Positions 46,685-57,811 are shown, counted from the stretch's first letter. The stretch is DNA of 64,000 bases from Streptococcus mitis (GCF_009496155.1 NZ_WIJP01000004.1:62001-126000); one strand, 5' to 3'. Notes: generated from the letters alone by a model not told the origin. Numbers and translations: made by a program.

Positions 46685-47564
46685 AATTGAAACTGGTGGC
46701 CTGCGTTTGGATAAGGCTCTGTCGGATTTGACAGAATTATCACGCAGTCTCGCGAATGAACAAATCAAATCAGGTCAGGTCTTGGTCAATGGCCAAGTCA
46801 AGAAAGCTAAATACACAGTTCAAGAGGGCGATGTCGTCACTTACCATGTGCCAGAACCAGAGGTTTTAGAGTATGTAGCTGAGAATCTTCCGCTAGAAAT
46901 CATCTACCAAGATGATGATGTGGCTGTCGTTAACAAGCCTCAGGGGATGGTTGTGCATCCGAGTGCTGGTCATACTAGTGGGACCCTAGTAAATGCCCTT
47001 ATGTACCATATTAAGGACTTGTCGGGTATCAATGGGGTTCTACGCCCAGGCATTGTTCACCGTATTGATAAGGATACGTCAGGTCTTCTCATGATTGCTA
47101 AAAACGATGAGGCGCATCTAGCACTTGCTCAAGAACTTAAGGATAAAAAGTCTCTTCGAAAATATTGGGCGATTGTTCATGGAAATTTGCCTAATGATCG
47201 CGGTGTGATTGAAGCGCCGATTGGTCGTAGTGAAAAAGATCGTAAGAAACAGGCTGTGACTGCCAAAGGTAAGCCTGCGGTAACTCGTTTCCACATTTTA
47301 GAACGCTTTGGTGATTATAGCTTGGTAGAGTTACAACTGGAGACAGGGCGTACCCATCAAATCCGTGTTCACATGGCTTATATCGGCCATCCAGTCGCTG
47401 GTGATGAAGTCTATGGTCCTCGCAAGACACTTAAGGGGTATGGACAATTTCTCCATGCCAAGACGCTAGGTTTTACTCATCCGAGAACAGGTGAGACCTT
47501 GGAATTTACAGCAGATATCCCAGAGATTTTTAAGGAAACTTTGGAGAGATTGAGAAAGAATTAG
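46674..47564 (+). CDS. rluD: RluA-family 23S rRNA pseudouridine synthase (RluD-like)
   Basis: Predicted to isomerise uridines in 23S rRNA. The 296-aa protein has an N-terminal S4 domain (about 10-70) and the RluA catalytic motif HRIDKDTSGLLMIAK near 124-138 with the essential Asp. LQLETGRTHQIRVHM near 225 is motif III. The S4-plus-catalytic layout fits RluD/YlyB. GAGGAAAT precedes the ATG inside lspA. lspA followed by this gene is a widespread Firmicute order. Confidence 0.93.
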   Translation: MEIKIETGGLRLDKALSDLTELSRSLANEQIKSGQVLVNGQVKKAKYTVQEGDVVTYHVPEPEVLEYVAENLPLEIIYQDDDVAVVNKPQGMVVHPSAGHTSGTLVNALMYHIKDLSGINGVLRPGIVHRIDKDTSGLLMIAKNDEAHLALAQELKDKKSLRKYWAIVHGNLPNDRGVIEAPIGRSEKDRKKQAVTAKGKPAVTRFHILERFGDYSLVELQLETGRTHQIRVHMAYIGHPVAGDEVYGPRKTLKGYGQFLHAKTLGFTHPRTGETLEFTADIPEIFKETLERLRKN

Positions 47565-47571
47565 ATGTGAT

Positions 47572-47603
47572 AAAAGGTTGAGATAGCTTGTCTCGACCTT
47601 TTT
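47572..47603 (+). terminator. Terminator after the rluD-like gene
   Basis: AAAAGGTTGAGATA-GCT-TGTCTCGACCTTTTT with one or two wobble pairs. Confidence 0.85.
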
Positions 47604-47673
47604 CCTATCAACTCTTTTCTATTTCCTGCTATTCATGTTATAATGGATAAATATGAAGAATCGGAGTGAGACT

Positions 47674-48783
47674 ATGAAATACAAACGGATTGTCTTTAAG
47701 GTGGGGACTTCTTCTCTGACGAATGAGGATGGAAGTTTATCACGTAGTAAGGTAAAGGCTATTACCCAGCAGTTGGCTATGTTGCACGAGGCTGGTCATG
47801 AATTGATTTTGGTATCGTCAGGTGCCATTGCGGCTGGTTTTGGGGCCTTAGGATTTAAAAAGCGTCCGACCAAGATTGCTGATAAACAGGCTTCAGCAGC
47901 GGTAGGGCAAGGGCTCTTGTTGGAAGAATACACGACTAATCTTCTCTTGCGCCAAATCGTTTCTGCACAAATCTTGCTGACCCAGGATGACTTTGTGGAT
48001 AAGCGCCGTTATAAAAATGCCCATCAGGCTTTGTCAGTTCTACTTAGCCGTGGAGCGATTCCTATCATCAACGAGAATGACAGTGTCGTCATTGATGAAC
48101 TCAAAGTTGGGGACAATGACACTCTTAGTGCACAGGTTGCAGCCATGGTCCAAGCAGACCTTTTGGTCCTCTTGACAGACGTAGACGGTCTTTATACTGG
48201 AAATCCTAATTCAGATCCAAGAGCCAAACGCCTGGAGCGAATTGAGACCATCAATCGTGAGATTATTGATATGGCCGGTGGAGCAGGTTCGTCTAATGGT
48301 ACAGGTGGCATGTTAACCAAAATCAAAGCAGCTACGATTGCGACGGAATCAGGAGTTCCTGTTTATATCTGCTCATCCTTGAAGTCAGATGCCATGATTG
48401 AGGCAGCTGAGGAGACCAAGGATGGTTCCTACTTTGTTGCTCAAGAGAAGGGACTTCGTACCCAGAAACAATGGCTGGCCTTTTATGCTCAGAGTCAAGG
48501 TTCTATTTGGGTTGATAAAGGGGCTGCAGAAGCTCTCTCTCAACATGGCAAGAGTCTCCTTTTATCTGGTGTTGTTGAAGCGGAAGGCGCCTTTTCTTAC
48601 GGTGATATCGTGACAGTATTTGACAAGGAAAGTGGAAAATCACTTGGAAAAGGGCGCGTGCAATTTGGGGCATCTGCTTTGGAGGATATGTTGCGTTCTC
48701 AAAAAGCCAAGGGTGTCCTGATTCACCGTGATGACTGGATTTCCATTACTCCTGAAATCCAACTACTCTTTACAGAATTTTAG
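47674..48783 (+). CDS. proB: Glutamate 5-kinase
   Basis: First step of proline synthesis: ATP-dependent phosphorylation of glutamate. The 369-aa protein has the amino-acid kinase domain (KVGTSSLTN near 9-17, VSSGAIAAG near 46, INENDSVV near 137, [12 protein letters not shown] near 210) and a C-terminal PUA domain. ATG 47674 follows GGAGTGAG; an ATG at 47653 precedes that site and is rejected. An extended -10 (TGT-TATAAT, 47639-47644) lies just upstream. Proline feedback inhibition is the usual control. Confidence 0.96.
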   Translation: MKYKRIVFKVGTSSLTNEDGSLSRSKVKAITQQLAMLHEAGHELILVSSGAIAAGFGALGFKKRPTKIADKQASAAVGQGLLLEEYTTNLLLRQIVSAQILLTQDDFVDKRRYKNAHQALSVLLSRGAIPIINENDSVVIDELKVGDNDTLSAQVAAMVQADLLVLLTDVDGLYTGNPNSDPRAKRLERIETINREIIDMAGGAGSSNGTGGMLTKIKAATIATESGVPVYICSSLKSDAMIEAAEETKDGSYFVAQEKGLRTQKQWLAFYAQSQGSIWVDKGAAEALSQHGKSLLLSGVVEAEGAFSYGDIVTVFDKESGKSLGKGRVQFGASALEDMLRSQKAKGVLIHRDDWISITPEIQLLFTEF

Positions 48784-48792
48784 AGGTAAACT

Positions 48793-50055
48793 ATGGTAAG
48801 TACACAAGAACAATTTGAACAGATACAGGCTGTTAAAAAATCGATCAACACAGCTAGTGAAGTCGTGAAAAACCAAGCCCTGCTAGCCATGGCTGATTAC
48901 TTAGTGGCTGCTACTGAGGAGATTTTAGCGGCCAATGCTCTCGATATGGCAGCGGCCAAGGGTAAAATCTCAGATGTGATGCTGGATCGTCTTTATTTGG
49001 ATGCAGGTCGTATAGAAGCGATGGCAACTGGTATTCGTGAAGTGGTTGCTTTACCAGATCCAATCGGTGAAGTTTTAGAAACCAGTCAGCTTGAAAATGG
49101 CTTAGTTATCACCAAAAAACGTGTGGCTATGGGCGTTATCGGTATTATCTATGAAAGCCGTCCAAATGTGACGTCTGATGCGGTTGCTCTGGCTCTCAAG
49201 AGTGGGAATGCGGTTGTTCTTCGTAGCGGTAAGGATGCCTATCAAACAGCCCATGCCATTGTCACAGCTTTGAAGAAGGGCTTGGAGACGACTACTATTC
49301 ACCCAGATGTGATTCAACTGGTGGAAGATACCAGTCGAGAAAGTAGCTATGCCATGATGAAGGCAAAGGGTTATCTAGACCTTCTCATCCCTCGTGGAGG
49401 AGCTGGCTTGATTAATGCCGTGGTTGAGAATGCGATCGTACCTGTTATTGAGACAGGGACTGGGATTGTCCATGTTTATGTGGATAAGGATGCAGATGAA
49501 GACAAGGCTCTGTCTATCATCAATAATGCTAAAACCAGTCGTCCTTCTGTTTGTAATGCCATGGAGGTTCTGCTTGTTCATGAAGACAAGGCAGCAAGCT
49601 TCCTTCCTCGTTTGGAGCAAGTGCTAGTTGTCGATCGAAAAGAAGCTGGGTTGGAACCAATTCAATTCCGCTTGGATAGCAAAGCAAGTCAGTTTGTTTC
49701 AGGCCAAACTGCTGAAGCACAAGACTTTGACACTGAGTTTTTAGACTATGTCCTAGCTGTTAAGGTTGTGAGCAGTTTAGAAGAAGCGGTTGCCCATATT
49801 GAAGCCCACAGTACCCATCATTCGGATGCCATTGTGACGGAAAATGCTGAAGCTGCGGTTTACTTTACAGATCAAGTGGACTCTGCAGCTGTCTATGTCA
49901 ATGCCTCAACTCGTTTCACAGATGGAGGTCAATTTGGTCTTGGATGTGAAATGGGAATTTCTACTCAGAAACTGCACGCGCGTGGTCCCATGGGCTTGAA
50001 AGAGTTGGCTAGCTACAAGTATGTGGTTACTGGTGACGGGCAGATAAGGGAGTAA
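48793..50055 (+). CDS. proA: Glutamate-5-semialdehyde dehydrogenase
   Basis: Reduces glutamyl 5-phosphate with NADPH to glutamate semialdehyde. The 420-aa aldehyde-dehydrogenase-fold protein shows [20 protein letters not shown] near 118-137 and the catalytic Cys in RPSVCNAME near 254. The gap to proB is nine bases with AGAGGTAA as ribosome binding site. Part of proBAC. Confidence 0.96.
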   Translation: MVSTQEQFEQIQAVKKSINTASEVVKNQALLAMADYLVAATEEILAANALDMAAAKGKISDVMLDRLYLDAGRIEAMATGIREVVALPDPIGEVLETSQLENGLVITKKRVAMGVIGIIYESRPNVTSDAVALALKSGNAVVLRSGKDAYQTAHAIVTALKKGLETTTIHPDVIQLVEDTSRESSYAMMKAKGYLDLLIPRGGAGLINAVVENAIVPVIETGTGIVHVYVDKDADEDKALSIINNAKTSRPSVCNAMEVLLVHEDKAASFLPRLEQVLVVDRKEAGLEPIQFRLDSKASQFVSGQTAEAQDFDTEFLDYVLAVKVVSSLEEAVAHIEAHSTHHSDAIVTENAEAAVYFTDQVDSAAVYVNASTRFTDGGQFGLGCEMGISTQKLHARGPMGLKELASYKYVVTGDGQIRE

Positions 50056-50058
50056 GAG

Positions 50059-50856
50059 ATGAAGATTGGATTTATCGGTTTGGGAAATATGGGTGCTAGC
50101 TTGGCCAAGGCTGTTTTACATGCTAAGACGGGTGATGACCTTCTTCTTGCCAATCGTAGTCAAGCCAAGGTGGATGCTTTCATTGCAGACTTTGGTGGTC
50201 AGGCTTCCAGCAACGAAGAAATTTTTGCAGAAGCAGATGTGATTTTTCTAGGAGTAAAGCCTGCACAGTTCTCAGACTTGCTTTCTCAATACCAGACTAT
50301 CCTTGAAAAACGAGAAAGTCTTCTTTTGATTTCTATGGCAGCTGGATTGACCTTGGAAAAACTCGCTAGTCTCTTACCAAGCCAACACAGAATTATTCGA
50401 ATGATGCCAAATACCCCTGCTTCTATTGGTCAAGGAGTGATTAGTTATGCCTTGTCCCCTAATTGCAGGGCTGAGGACAGTGAACTCTTTTGTCAGCTGT
50501 TAGCCAAGGCTGGTCTCTTGGTTGAACTTGGGGAAGGCTTAATCGATGCAGCGACAGGTCTTGCAGGCTGTGGCCCAGCTTTTGTCTATCTCTTTATTGA
50601 GGCCTTGGCAGATGCGGGTGTTCAGACAGGATTGCCACGAGAAATAGCACTGAAAATGGCAGCCCAAACTGTGGTAGGAGCTGGGCAATTGGTTCTTGAA
50701 AGTCAGCAACATCCTGGAGTATTGAAAGACCAAGTTTGTAGCCCAGGCGGTTCGACTATCGCTGGTGTAGCAAGCCTAGAAGCACATGCTTTTCGAGGAA
50801 CGGTCATGGATGCAGTTCATCAAGCCTACAAACGAACACAAGAACTAGGTAAATAA
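50059..50856 (+). CDS. proC: Pyrroline-5-carboxylate reductase
   Basis: Last step of proline synthesis. The 265-aa product has an N-terminal Rossmann motif (GFIGLGNMGASLAKA), FLGVKPAQF near 64, RMMPNTPASIGQG near 114-126 and the C-terminal QVCSPGGSTIAGV signature near 225. It starts three bases after the proA stop. Encoding all three steps together suggests proline prototrophy. Confidence 0.96.
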   Translation: MKIGFIGLGNMGASLAKAVLHAKTGDDLLLANRSQAKVDAFIADFGGQASSNEEIFAEADVIFLGVKPAQFSDLLSQYQTILEKRESLLLISMAAGLTLEKLASLLPSQHRIIRMMPNTPASIGQGVISYALSPNCRAEDSELFCQLLAKAGLLVELGEGLIDAATGLAGCGPAFVYLFIEALADAGVQTGLPREIALKMAAQTVVGAGQLVLESQQHPGVLKDQVCSPGGSTIAGVASLEAHAFRGTVMDAVHQAYKRTQELGK

Positions 50857-50882
50857 GAGGTGGCTTTGTCTGCCTCTTTTAT
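50855..50882 (+). terminator. Terminator after proC
   Basis: AAGAGG-TGG with CTG-CCTCTT (wobbles next to the loop), then TTATGG. The T tract is modest. Confidence 0.6.
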
Positions 50883-50969
50883 GGTGGTTGAAATGAGAAG
50901 ACAAAAAGATTGTCACAAACCCCTATTTTTTTGATAGAATAGAAGTAGTAAAAAAGAAATGAGTTAGAT

Positions 50970-51608
50970 ATGTCAAAAGGATTTTTAGTCTCTCTTGAGG
51001 GACCAGAGGGAGCAGGCAAGACCAGTGTTTTAGAGGCTTTGCTACCAATTTTAGAGGAAAAGGGGGTAGAGGTGCTGACGACCCGTGAACCTGGCGGAGT
51101 CTTGATTGGGGAGAAGATTCGGGAAGTAATTTTGGATCCAAGTCATACTCAGATGGATGCGAAGACAGAGTTGCTTCTTTATATTGCTAGTCGCAGACAG
51201 CACTTGGTGGAAAAAGTTCTTCCTGCCCTTGAAGCTGGCAAGTTGGTCATTATGGACCGCTTCATCGATAGTTCTCTTGCATATCAGGGATTTGGTCGTG
51301 GCTTGGATATTGACGCCATTGATTGGCTCAATCAGTTTGCGACAGATGGCCTTAAACCCAATTTGACACTCTATTTTGATATTGAGGTGGAAGAAGGACT
51401 GGCTCGTATTGTTGCTAATAGCAATCGCGAGGTCAATCGTTTGGACTTGGAAGGGTTGGACTTGCATAAAAAAGTTCGTCAAGGCTACCTTTCTCTTCTG
51501 GAAAAAGAGGGAAATCGCATTGTAAAGATTGATGCTAGTCTCCCTTTGGAGCAGGTTGTGGAAACTACCAAGGCTGTCTTGTTTGACAGAATGGGCTTGG
51601 CTAAATGA
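50970..51608 (+). CDS. tmk: Thymidylate kinase
   Basis: Phosphorylates dTMP to dTDP. The 212-aa product has Walker [11 protein letters not shown] near 10-19, the TREPGG segment near 36, and the [15 protein letters not shown](Y/F) motif near 93-105. No perfect ribosome binding site is visible (ATGAGTTAGATATG context). Start matches the family N-terminus ([16 protein letters not shown]). Its stop overlaps the holB start by four bases. Confidence 0.96.
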   Translation: MSKGFLVSLEGPEGAGKTSVLEALLPILEEKGVEVLTTREPGGVLIGEKIREVILDPSHTQMDAKTELLLYIASRRQHLVEKVLPALEAGKLVIMDRFIDSSLAYQGFGRGLDIDAIDWLNQFATDGLKPNLTLYFDIEVEEGLARIVANSNREVNRLDLEGLDLHKKVRQGYLSLLEKEGNRIVKIDASLPLEQVVETTKAVLFDRMGLAK

Positions 51609-52495
51609 AACAAGAAGAATTAAAGGCTTGGCAGCCAGAACAGTTTGACCGCTTTGTCCGTATCCTAGAACAAGACCAGCTCAATCACGCCTACCTCTTT
51701 TCAGGTTTCTTTGGAAGCTTGGAAATGGCTCAATTTTTAGCTAAGAGCCTTTTTTGTACAGATAAAGTAGGTGTGTTGCCATGTGAGAAATGCCGAAATT
51801 GTAAACTGATTGAACAGGGAGAATTTCCCGATGTCACTTTGATTAAGCCAGTCAATCAGGTCATTAAGACAGAACGGATTCGAGAATTGGTGGGGCAGTT
51901 TTCTCAAGCAGGGATTGAAAGCCAACAACAGGTCTTTATTATCGAGCAAGCTGAGAAAATGCATCCTAACGCAGCTAATTCTCTGCTCAAGGTTATTGAA
52001 GAACCTCAGAGTGAGGTCTACATTTTCTTCTTGACAAGCGATGAAGAAAAGATTTTACCGACCATCCGAAGTCGGACGCAAATTTTTCACTTTAAAAAAC
52101 AAGAAGAACAACTCATCTTGCTCTTAGAACAAATGGGACTGGTTAAGAAAAAAGCAACTTTTTTAGCCCAGTTTAGTCAATCGCGAGCTGAAGCAGAAAA
52201 GTTAGCCAATCAGTCAAGTTTTTGGACCTTGGTTGATGAAAGTGAACGCCTGCTGACTTGGTTAGTAGCTAAGAAAAAAGAAAGTTATTTGCAAGTTGCT
52301 AAATTAGCTAGCATGGCAGATGATAAGGAAAAACAAGATCAGGTTTTACGGATTCTTGAAGTCCTCTGTGGACAAGATCTCCTACAAGCAAGAGTGCGGG
52401 CGATTCTACAAGATTTGCTAGAAGCTAGAAAAATGTGGCAGGCTAATGTCAGCTTTCAAAATGCCATGGAATATCTGGTCTTGAAAGAAATGTAA
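51605..52495 (+). CDS. holB: DNA polymerase III subunit delta'
   Basis: Clamp-loader stator subunit, 296 aa. The AAA+ fold is recognisable ([11 protein letters not shown] in place of a functional Walker [32 protein letters not shown]) and carries a CxxxxCxxC zinc module (CEKCRNCKL). The lack of an intact P-loop is normal for delta'. ATGA overlap with tmk gives coupling; tmk-holB-yabA-rsmI is a conserved Firmicute cluster. Confidence 0.95.
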   Translation: MKQEELKAWQPEQFDRFVRILEQDQLNHAYLFSGFFGSLEMAQFLAKSLFCTDKVGVLPCEKCRNCKLIEQGEFPDVTLIKPVNQVIKTERIRELVGQFSQAGIESQQQVFIIEQAEKMHPNAANSLLKVIEEPQSEVYIFFLTSDEEKILPTIRSRTQIFHFKKQEEQLILLLEQMGLVKKKATFLAQFSQSRAEAEKLANQSSFWTLVDESERLLTWLVAKKKESYLQVAKLASMADDKEKQDQVLRILEVLCGQDLLQARVRAILQDLLEARKMWQANVSFQNAMEYLVLKEM

Positions 52496-52534
52496 ACTCA
52501 AAAATGAATGATAAAGAAAGGAAAGGGCTGGTTT

Positions 52535-52852
52535 ATGGACAAAAAAGAATTATTTGACGCGCTGGATGATTTTTCCCAACAGTTATTGGTGACCTTGGCT
52601 GATGTGGAAGCCATCAAGAAAAATCTCAAGAGCCTGGTAGAGGAAAATACAGCTCTTCGCTTGGAAAATAGTAAGTTGCGCGAACGCTTGGGTGAGGTGG
52701 AAGCAGATGCTCCTGTCAAGGCTAAGCATGTTCGTGAAAGTGTTCGTCGCATTTACCGTGATGGATTTCATGTATGTAATGATTTTTATGGACAACGTCG
52801 AGAGCAGGACGAGGAATGTATGTTCTGTGACGAGTTGTTATACAGGGAGTAG
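52535..52852 (+). CDS. yabA: Replication initiation control protein YabA
   Basis: A 105-aa protein that binds DnaA and the sliding clamp to restrain replication initiation. The N-terminal half (about 1-60) is a coiled coil ([19 protein letters not shown]). The C-terminal half has the zinc-binding pattern FHVCNDFYG...[13 protein letters not shown] 52535 follows GGAAAGGG and gives the usual [10 protein letters not shown] start; an ATG at 52508 is rejected. Confidence 0.94.
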
Positions 52853-52854
52853 GC

Positions 52855-53733
52855 ATGCGGATTCAAAAAAGTTTTAAGGGGCAGTCTCCCTACGGCAAGC
52901 TGTACCTAGTAGCAACGCCGATTGGCAATCTAGATGATATGACCTTTCGTGCTATCCAGACCTTGAAAGAAGTGGACTGGATTGCTGCTGAGGATACGCG
53001 CAATACAGGGCTTTTGCTCAAGCATTTTGATATTTCCATCAAGCAGATTAGTTTTCATGAGCACAATGCCAAGGAAAAGATTCCTGATTTGATTGGTTTC
53101 CTGAAAGCAGGGCAAAGTATTGCTCAGGTTTCTGACGCGGGTCTGCCCAGCATCTCGGACCCTGGTCATGATTTGGTTAAGGCAGCTATTGAGGAAGAGA
53201 TTGCTGTTGTCACTGTTCCAGGTGCCTCTGCAGGAATTTCTGCCTTGATTGCCAGTGGTTTAGCGCCACAGCCACACATATTTTATGGCTTTTTACCCAG
53301 AAAATCAGGCCAGCAAAAGCAATTTTTCGACTTGAAAAAAGACTATCCAGAAACTCAAATTTTCTATGAATCACCTCATCGTGTGGCAGATACGCTAGAA
53401 AATATGCTAGAAGTCTATGGTGACCGCTCGGTAGTCTTGGTCAGGGAATTGACTAAAATCTATGAAGAATACCAAAGAGGTACAATTTCTGAATTGCTGG
53501 AAAGTATCGCTGAAACGCCTCTCAAGGGTGAATGCCTTCTCATCGTTGAAGGTGCCAGTCAGGATGTGGAGGAAAAAGACGAGGAGGACTTGTTCTTAGA
53601 AATCCAAGCCCGTATCCAGCAAGGCATGAAGAAAAATCAAGCTATCAAGGAAGTTGCTAAGATTTACCAGTGGAATAAGAGTCAACTCTATGCTGCCTAC
53701 CATGACTGGGAAGAAAATCAAGAAAATGACTAA
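52855..53733 (+). CDS. rsmI: 16S rRNA (cytidine-2'-O)-methyltransferase RsmI
   Basis: Methylates the ribose of C1402 in 16S rRNA. The 292-aa protein has the tetrapyrrole-methylase fold: LYLVATPIGNLDDMTFRA near 17-34, AEDTRNTGLL near 43, QVSDAGLPSISDPG near 88-101 and VPGASAGISALIASG near 118-132. The ATG lies two bases after the yabA stop. A terminator follows. Confidence 0.95.
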   Translation: MRIQKSFKGQSPYGKLYLVATPIGNLDDMTFRAIQTLKEVDWIAAEDTRNTGLLLKHFDISIKQISFHEHNAKEKIPDLIGFLKAGQSIAQVSDAGLPSISDPGHDLVKAAIEEEIAVVTVPGASAGISALIASGLAPQPHIFYGFLPRKSGQQKQFFDLKKDYPETQIFYESPHRVADTLENMLEVYGDRSVVLVRELTKIYEEYQRGTISELLESIAETPLKGECLLIVEGASQDVEEKDEEDLFLEIQARIQQGMKKNQAIKEVAKIYQWNKSQLYAAYHDWEENQEND

Positions 53734-53735
53734 AC

Positions 53736-53764
53736 AGGGAAGTTTGCCTTCTTCCCTTTTTTTG
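53736..53764 (+). terminator. Terminator after rsmI
   Basis: AGGGAAG-TTTGCCTT-CTTCCCT followed by TTTTTTT. Confidence 0.8.
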
Positions 53765-53799
53765 TTATACTAGTAGAAGAAAAAATTAGAAAGATTTGT

Positions 53800-53850
53800 G
53801 GGTGCCAAACAATCCAGTGGCTTGTTTGGAGATGGACTGAGGTTCTACCC
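53800..53850 (+). promoter_or_regulatory. Structured RNA leader of trmFO
   Basis: A 51-base segment opens with GGGT and closes with ACCC. Inside it CCAAACAA (53805-53812) and TTGTTTGG (53822-53829) form a perfect 8-bp stem, and ATCCAGT (loop) could pair with the GATGGACTGA segment that follows. It ends directly before the GAGG of trmFO. Confidence 0.5.
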
Positions 53851-53867
53851 AAAGAGGTATTAGTGTC

Positions 53868-55202
53868 GTGTCTCAATCTTATATCAATGTTATCGGTGCT
53901 GGTTTGGCAGGTTCTGAAGCAGCCTACCAAATCGCAGAGCGTGGTATTCCAGTTAAACTTTATGAAATGCGTGGTGTCAAGTCGACTCCTCAGCACAAAA
54001 CAGACAATTTTGCTGAGTTAGTTTGTTCCAATTCCCTACGTGGGGATGCTCTGACAAATGCCGTCGGCCTCCTAAAGGAAGAAATGCGTCTCTTGGGTTC
54101 TGTTATCTTAGAATCTGCTGAGGCAACCCGTGTTCCTGCAGGTGGAGCCCTTGCGGTGGACCGTGATGGTTTCTCTCAAATGGTGACCGAAAAAGTGGCC
54201 AACCACCCCTTGATTGAAGTGGTTCGTGATGAAATTACAGAATTGCCGACAGATATTATCACAGTTGTGGCGACTGGTCCTTTGACCAGCGATGCTTTGG
54301 CTGAAAAGATTCATGCCCTTAATGACGGTGATGGTTTTTATTTCTACGATGCGGCAGCGCCTATTATCGACGTCAACACTATCGATATGAGCAAGGTTTA
54401 TCTAAAATCTCGTTATGATAAGGGAGAAGCGGCCTACCTCAATGCCCCTATGACTAAGCAAGAATTTATGGATTTCCATGAAGCTTTGGTCAATGCGGAA
54501 GAAGCACCGCTCAATTCTTTTGAAAAAGAAAAGTACTTTGAAGGTTGTATGCCAATCGAAGTCATGGCCAAACGTGGTATTAAAACCATGCTTTATGGCC
54601 CTATGAAGCCAGTCGGTCTGGAGTATCCAGACGACTACACAGGCCCTCGTGATGGAGAATTTAAAACACCGTATGCGGTTGTTCAGCTACGTCAGGACAA
54701 TGCGGCTGGTAGTCTCTACAATATCGTTGGTTTCCAGACCCACCTCAAATGGGGAGAGCAAAAGCGAGTCTTCCAAATGATTCCAGGTCTTGAAAATGCT
54801 GAGTTTGTTCGTTATGGTGTTATGCACCGCAATTCTTACATGGATTCACCAAATCTTCTTGAGCAGACCTACCGTTCTAAGAAACAGCCCAACCTCTTCT
54901 TTGCTGGTCAGATGACGGGTGTGGAAGGCTATGTAGAGTCAGCAGCGTCAGGATTAGTTGCGGGAATTAACGCGGCTCGTCTTTTCAAGGGAGAAAGTGA
55001 AGCTATCTTCCCAGAGACAACAGCGATTGGTAGTCTGGCTCATTATATCACCCATGCGGACAGCAAGCATTTCCAACCAATGAATGTCAATTTTGGGATT
55101 ATCAAGGAGTTGGAAGGCGAACGTATCCGTGATAAGAAGGCTCGTTATGAAAAAATTGCAGAGCGTGCCCTTAGCGACTTAGAGGAATTTTTGACTGTCT
55201 AA
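53868..55202 (+). CDS. trmFO: Methylenetetrahydrofolate-tRNA-(uracil-5-)-methyltransferase
   Basis: FAD enzyme that makes ribothymidine at tRNA position 54 using methylenetetrahydrofolate. The 444-aa protein has the FAD motif [14 protein letters not shown] near 7-20, CSNSLRGD near 52-59, and [19 protein letters not shown] near 345-363. The start is GTG, about ten bases after AGAGG, and gives the usual [12 protein letters not shown] start. A structured leader precedes it. Confidence 0.95.
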   Translation: MSQSYINVIGAGLAGSEAAYQIAERGIPVKLYEMRGVKSTPQHKTDNFAELVCSNSLRGDALTNAVGLLKEEMRLLGSVILESAEATRVPAGGALAVDRDGFSQMVTEKVANHPLIEVVRDEITELPTDIITVVATGPLTSDALAEKIHALNDGDGFYFYDAAAPIIDVNTIDMSKVYLKSRYDKGEAAYLNAPMTKQEFMDFHEALVNAEEAPLNSFEKEKYFEGCMPIEVMAKRGIKTMLYGPMKPVGLEYPDDYTGPRDGEFKTPYAVVQLRQDNAAGSLYNIVGFQTHLKWGEQKRVFQMIPGLENAEFVRYGVMHRNSYMDSPNLLEQTYRSKKQPNLFFAGQMTGVEGYVESAASGLVAGINAARLFKGESEAIFPETTAIGSLAHYITHADSKHFQPMNVNFGIIKELEGERIRDKKARYEKIAERALSDLEEFLTV

Positions 55203-55285
55203 TTTTTTTGAAAGAATTGCTCATGATACTATAAAAATCTTAGAAATTGTGATAAAATAGGTAGGATAAAAAAAGGAGAGTGAAA

Positions 55286-56023
55286 ATGGCGAACCCCAAG
55301 TATAAACGTATTTTAATCAAGTTATCAGGTGAAGCCCTTGCCGGTGAACGTGGCGTAGGGATTGATATCCAAACAGTTCAAACAATCGCAAAAGAGATTC
55401 AAGAAGTTCATAGCTTAGGTATCGAAATTGCCCTTGTTATTGGTGGAGGAAATCTCTGGCGTGGAGAACCTGCTGCTGAAGCAGGAATGGACCGCGTTCA
55501 GGCAGATTACACTGGAATGCTTGGGACTGTTATGAATGCTCTTGTGATGGCAGATTCATTGCAACAAGTTGGTGTCGATACGCGCGTACAAACAGCTATT
55601 GCCATGCAACAAGTGGCAGAGCCTTATGTCCGTGGACGTGCCCTTCGTCACCTTGAAAAAGGTCGTATCGTTATCTTTGGTGCCGGAATTGGTTCACCTT
55701 ACTTCTCAACTGATACAACAGCAGCCCTTCGTGCAGCTGAAATCGAAGCGGATGCCATCCTCATGGCTAAAAATGGTGTCGATGGTGTTTACAATGCCGA
55801 TCCTAAGAAGGATAAGACAGCTGTTAAATTTGAAGAATTGACTCACCGTGATGTTATTAACAAAGGTCTTCGTATCATGGACTCAACAGCTTCAACCCTC
55901 TCAATGGATAACGACATTGACTTGGTTGTCTTCAACATGAACCAACCAGGCAACATCAAACGTGTCGTATTTGGTGAAAATATCGGAACAACAGTTTCAA
56001 ATAATATCGAAGAAAAGGAATAA
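55286..56023 (+). CDS. pyrH: UMP kinase
   Basis: Phosphorylates UMP to UDP. The 245-aa amino-acid-kinase-fold protein shows [14 protein letters not shown] near 12-25, [10 protein letters not shown] near 55, [11 protein letters not shown] near 78 and the [14 protein letters not shown] segment near 155. ATG 55286 follows GGAGAG; a GTG two codons earlier overlaps the ribosome binding site. It is followed by frr after eight bases, the conserved pyrH-frr pair. Confidence 0.96.
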   Translation: MANPKYKRILIKLSGEALAGERGVGIDIQTVQTIAKEIQEVHSLGIEIALVIGGGNLWRGEPAAEAGMDRVQADYTGMLGTVMNALVMADSLQQVGVDTRVQTAIAMQQVAEPYVRGRALRHLEKGRIVIFGAGIGSPYFSTDTTAALRAAEIEADAILMAKNGVDGVYNADPKKDKTAVKFEELTHRDVINKGLRIMDSTASTLSMDNDIDLVVFNMNQPGNIKRVVFGENIGTTVSNNIEEKE

Positions 56024-56031
56024 GAAAGATT

Positions 56032-56589
56032 ATGGCTAACGCAATTATTGAAAAAGCTAAAGAGAGAATGACCCAGTCTCACCAATCACTTGCTCGTGAA
56101 TTTGGTGGTATCCGTGCTGGTCGTGCCAATGCAAGCTTGCTTGACCGTGTACATGTAGAATACTATGGAGTAGAAACTCCTCTTAACCAAATCGCTTCAA
56201 TTACGATTCCAGAAGCGCGTGTTTTGTTGGTCACACCATTTGACAAGTCTTCATTGAAAGACATCGAACGTGCCTTGAACGCTTCTGATCTTGGTATCAC
56301 ACCAGCTAACGACGGTTCTGTGATTCGCTTGGTTATCCCTGCTCTTACAGAAGAAACTCGTCGTGACCTTGCTAAAGAAGTGAAGAAGGTCGGTGAAAAT
56401 GCTAAAGTGGCTGTTCGCAATATCCGTCGTGATGCTATGGACGAAGCCAAGAAACAAGAAAAAGAAAAAGAAATCACTGAAGACGAATTGAAGACTCTTG
56501 AAAAAGATATTCAAAAAGTAACAGACGATGCTGTTAAACACATCGACGACATGACTGCCAACAAAGAAAAAGAACTTTTGGAAGTCTAA
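56032..56589 (+). CDS. frr: Ribosome recycling factor
   Basis: Releases ribosomes from mRNA after termination together with EF-G. The 185-aa protein has [22 protein letters not shown] near 25-46 and the C-terminal helical bundle ([20 protein letters not shown]). AAGAAAG precedes the ATG. A terminator hairpin follows before cvfB. Confidence 0.97.
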   Translation: MANAIIEKAKERMTQSHQSLAREFGGIRAGRANASLLDRVHVEYYGVETPLNQIASITIPEARVLLVTPFDKSSLKDIERALNASDLGITPANDGSVIRLVIPALTEETRRDLAKEVKKVGENAKVAVRNIRRDAMDEAKKQEKEKEITEDELKTLEKDIQKVTDDAVKHIDDMTANKEKELLEV

Positions 56590-56599
56590 AAATAAACAG

Positions 56600-56632
56600 A
56601 AAAACTCAGTTGGCATTGCTGGCTGAGTTTTA
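56600..56632 (+). terminator. Terminator between frr and cvfB
   Basis: AAAACTCAG and CTGAGTTTT, nine paired bases around a 13-base loop, then ATTCG. The short T tail suggests partial read-through. Confidence 0.7.
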
Positions 56633-56648
56633 TTCGAAAGAAGGAAAT

Positions 56649-57503
56649 ATGAATACAAATCTTGCAAGTTTTATCGTTGGACTCATCATCGATGAAAATG
56701 ACCGTTTTTACTTTGTACAAAAGGATGGTCAGACCTATGCGCTTTCCAAGGAAGAAGGTCAGCATACAGTAGGCGATACGGTTAAAGGTTTTGCCTACGC
56801 AGATATGAAGCAAAAACTCCGCTTGACAACCCTAGAAGTGACTGCCACTCAAGACAAATTTGGTTGGGGAACTGTAACAGAAGTTCGTAAAGATTTGGGT
56901 GTTTTTGTAGATACGGGACTTCCTGACAAGGAAATCGTTGTGTCACTCGATATTCTCCCTGAACTCAAGGAACTCTGGCCTAAGAGGGGTGACCAACTCT
57001 ACATCCGTCTTGAAGTGGACAAGAAAGATCGTATCTGGGGTCTCTTGGCTTATCAAGAAGACTTCCAACGTCTGGCTCGTCCTGCCTACAACAACATGCA
57101 GAACCAAAACTGGCCAGCCATTGTATACCGTCTCAAGCTGTCAGGAACTTTTGTTTACCTGCCAGAAAATAACATGCTTGGCTTTATCCATCCTAGTGAG
57201 CGCTATGCAGAGCCACGTTTGGGGCAAGTTTTAGATGCGCGTGTTATTGGCTTCCGTGAAGTTGACCGCACATTGAACCTCTCCCTCAAACCGCGTTCTT
57301 TTGAGATGTTGGAAAATGATGCCCAGATGATTTTGACCTACTTGGAAAGCAATGGTGGTTTCATGACCTTAAATGATAAGTCATCTCCAGACGACATCAA
57401 GGCAACCTTTGGCATCTCTAAAGGTCAGTTCAAGAAAGCTTTAGGTGGTCTTATGAAGGCTGGTAAAATCAAGCAAGACCAGTTTGGGACAGAGTTGATT
57501 TAG
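56649..57503 (+). CDS. cvfB: CvfB-family RNA-binding virulence regulator
   Basis: A 284-aa protein with repeated S1-like OB domains in the first 215 residues and a C-terminal winged-helix ([34 protein letters not shown]). This is the CvfB/YitL layout; such proteins bind RNA and affect virulence gene expression in staphylococci and streptococci. ATG 56649 follows AAGGAAAT, preferred over an in-frame ATG at 56610 which lies inside the terminator. A YozE-family gene follows eight bases later. Confidence 0.92.
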   Translation: MNTNLASFIVGLIIDENDRFYFVQKDGQTYALSKEEGQHTVGDTVKGFAYADMKQKLRLTTLEVTATQDKFGWGTVTEVRKDLGVFVDTGLPDKEIVVSLDILPELKELWPKRGDQLYIRLEVDKKDRIWGLLAYQEDFQRLARPAYNNMQNQNWPAIVYRLKLSGTFVYLPENNMLGFIHPSERYAEPRLGQVLDARVIGFREVDRTLNLSLKPRSFEMLENDAQMILTYLESNGGFMTLNDKSSPDDIKATFGISKGQFKKALGGLMKAGKIKQDQFGTELI

Positions 57504-57511
57504 GGAGACAT

Positions 57512-57727
57512 ATGAGAAAATCATTTTACACTTGGCTCATGACGGAGCGCAATCCTAAAAGTAACAGTCCAAAGGCTATCCTAGCAGACCTCGCTTTTGA
57601 AGAATCAGCCTTCCCAAAACACACAGATGATTTTGATGAGGTCAGTCGCTTTTTGGAAGAACATGCCAGTTTCTCTTTTAACCTAGGAGACTTTGACGCT
57701 ATCTGGCAAGAATACTTAGAACACTAG
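57512..57727 (+). CDS. YozE family (UPF0346) small protein
   Basis: A 71-aa acidic helical protein with the YozE hallmarks [27 protein letters not shown] and [11 protein letters not shown]. Function is unknown. The ATG lies eight bases after cvfB with GGGAGA as ribosome binding site, so it is part of that operon. Confidence 0.88.
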   Translation: MRKSFYTWLMTERNPKSNSPKAILADLAFEESAFPKHTDDFDEVSRFLEEHASFSFNLGDFDAIWQEYLEH

Positions 57728-57811
57728 CATGATTCACTGGGTTTGGGCTAGTAATTTCTCCATCCCTCTGCTATAATAAAAAGAAATAAAAGGATTAGAG
57801 AGGTTCTTTAT

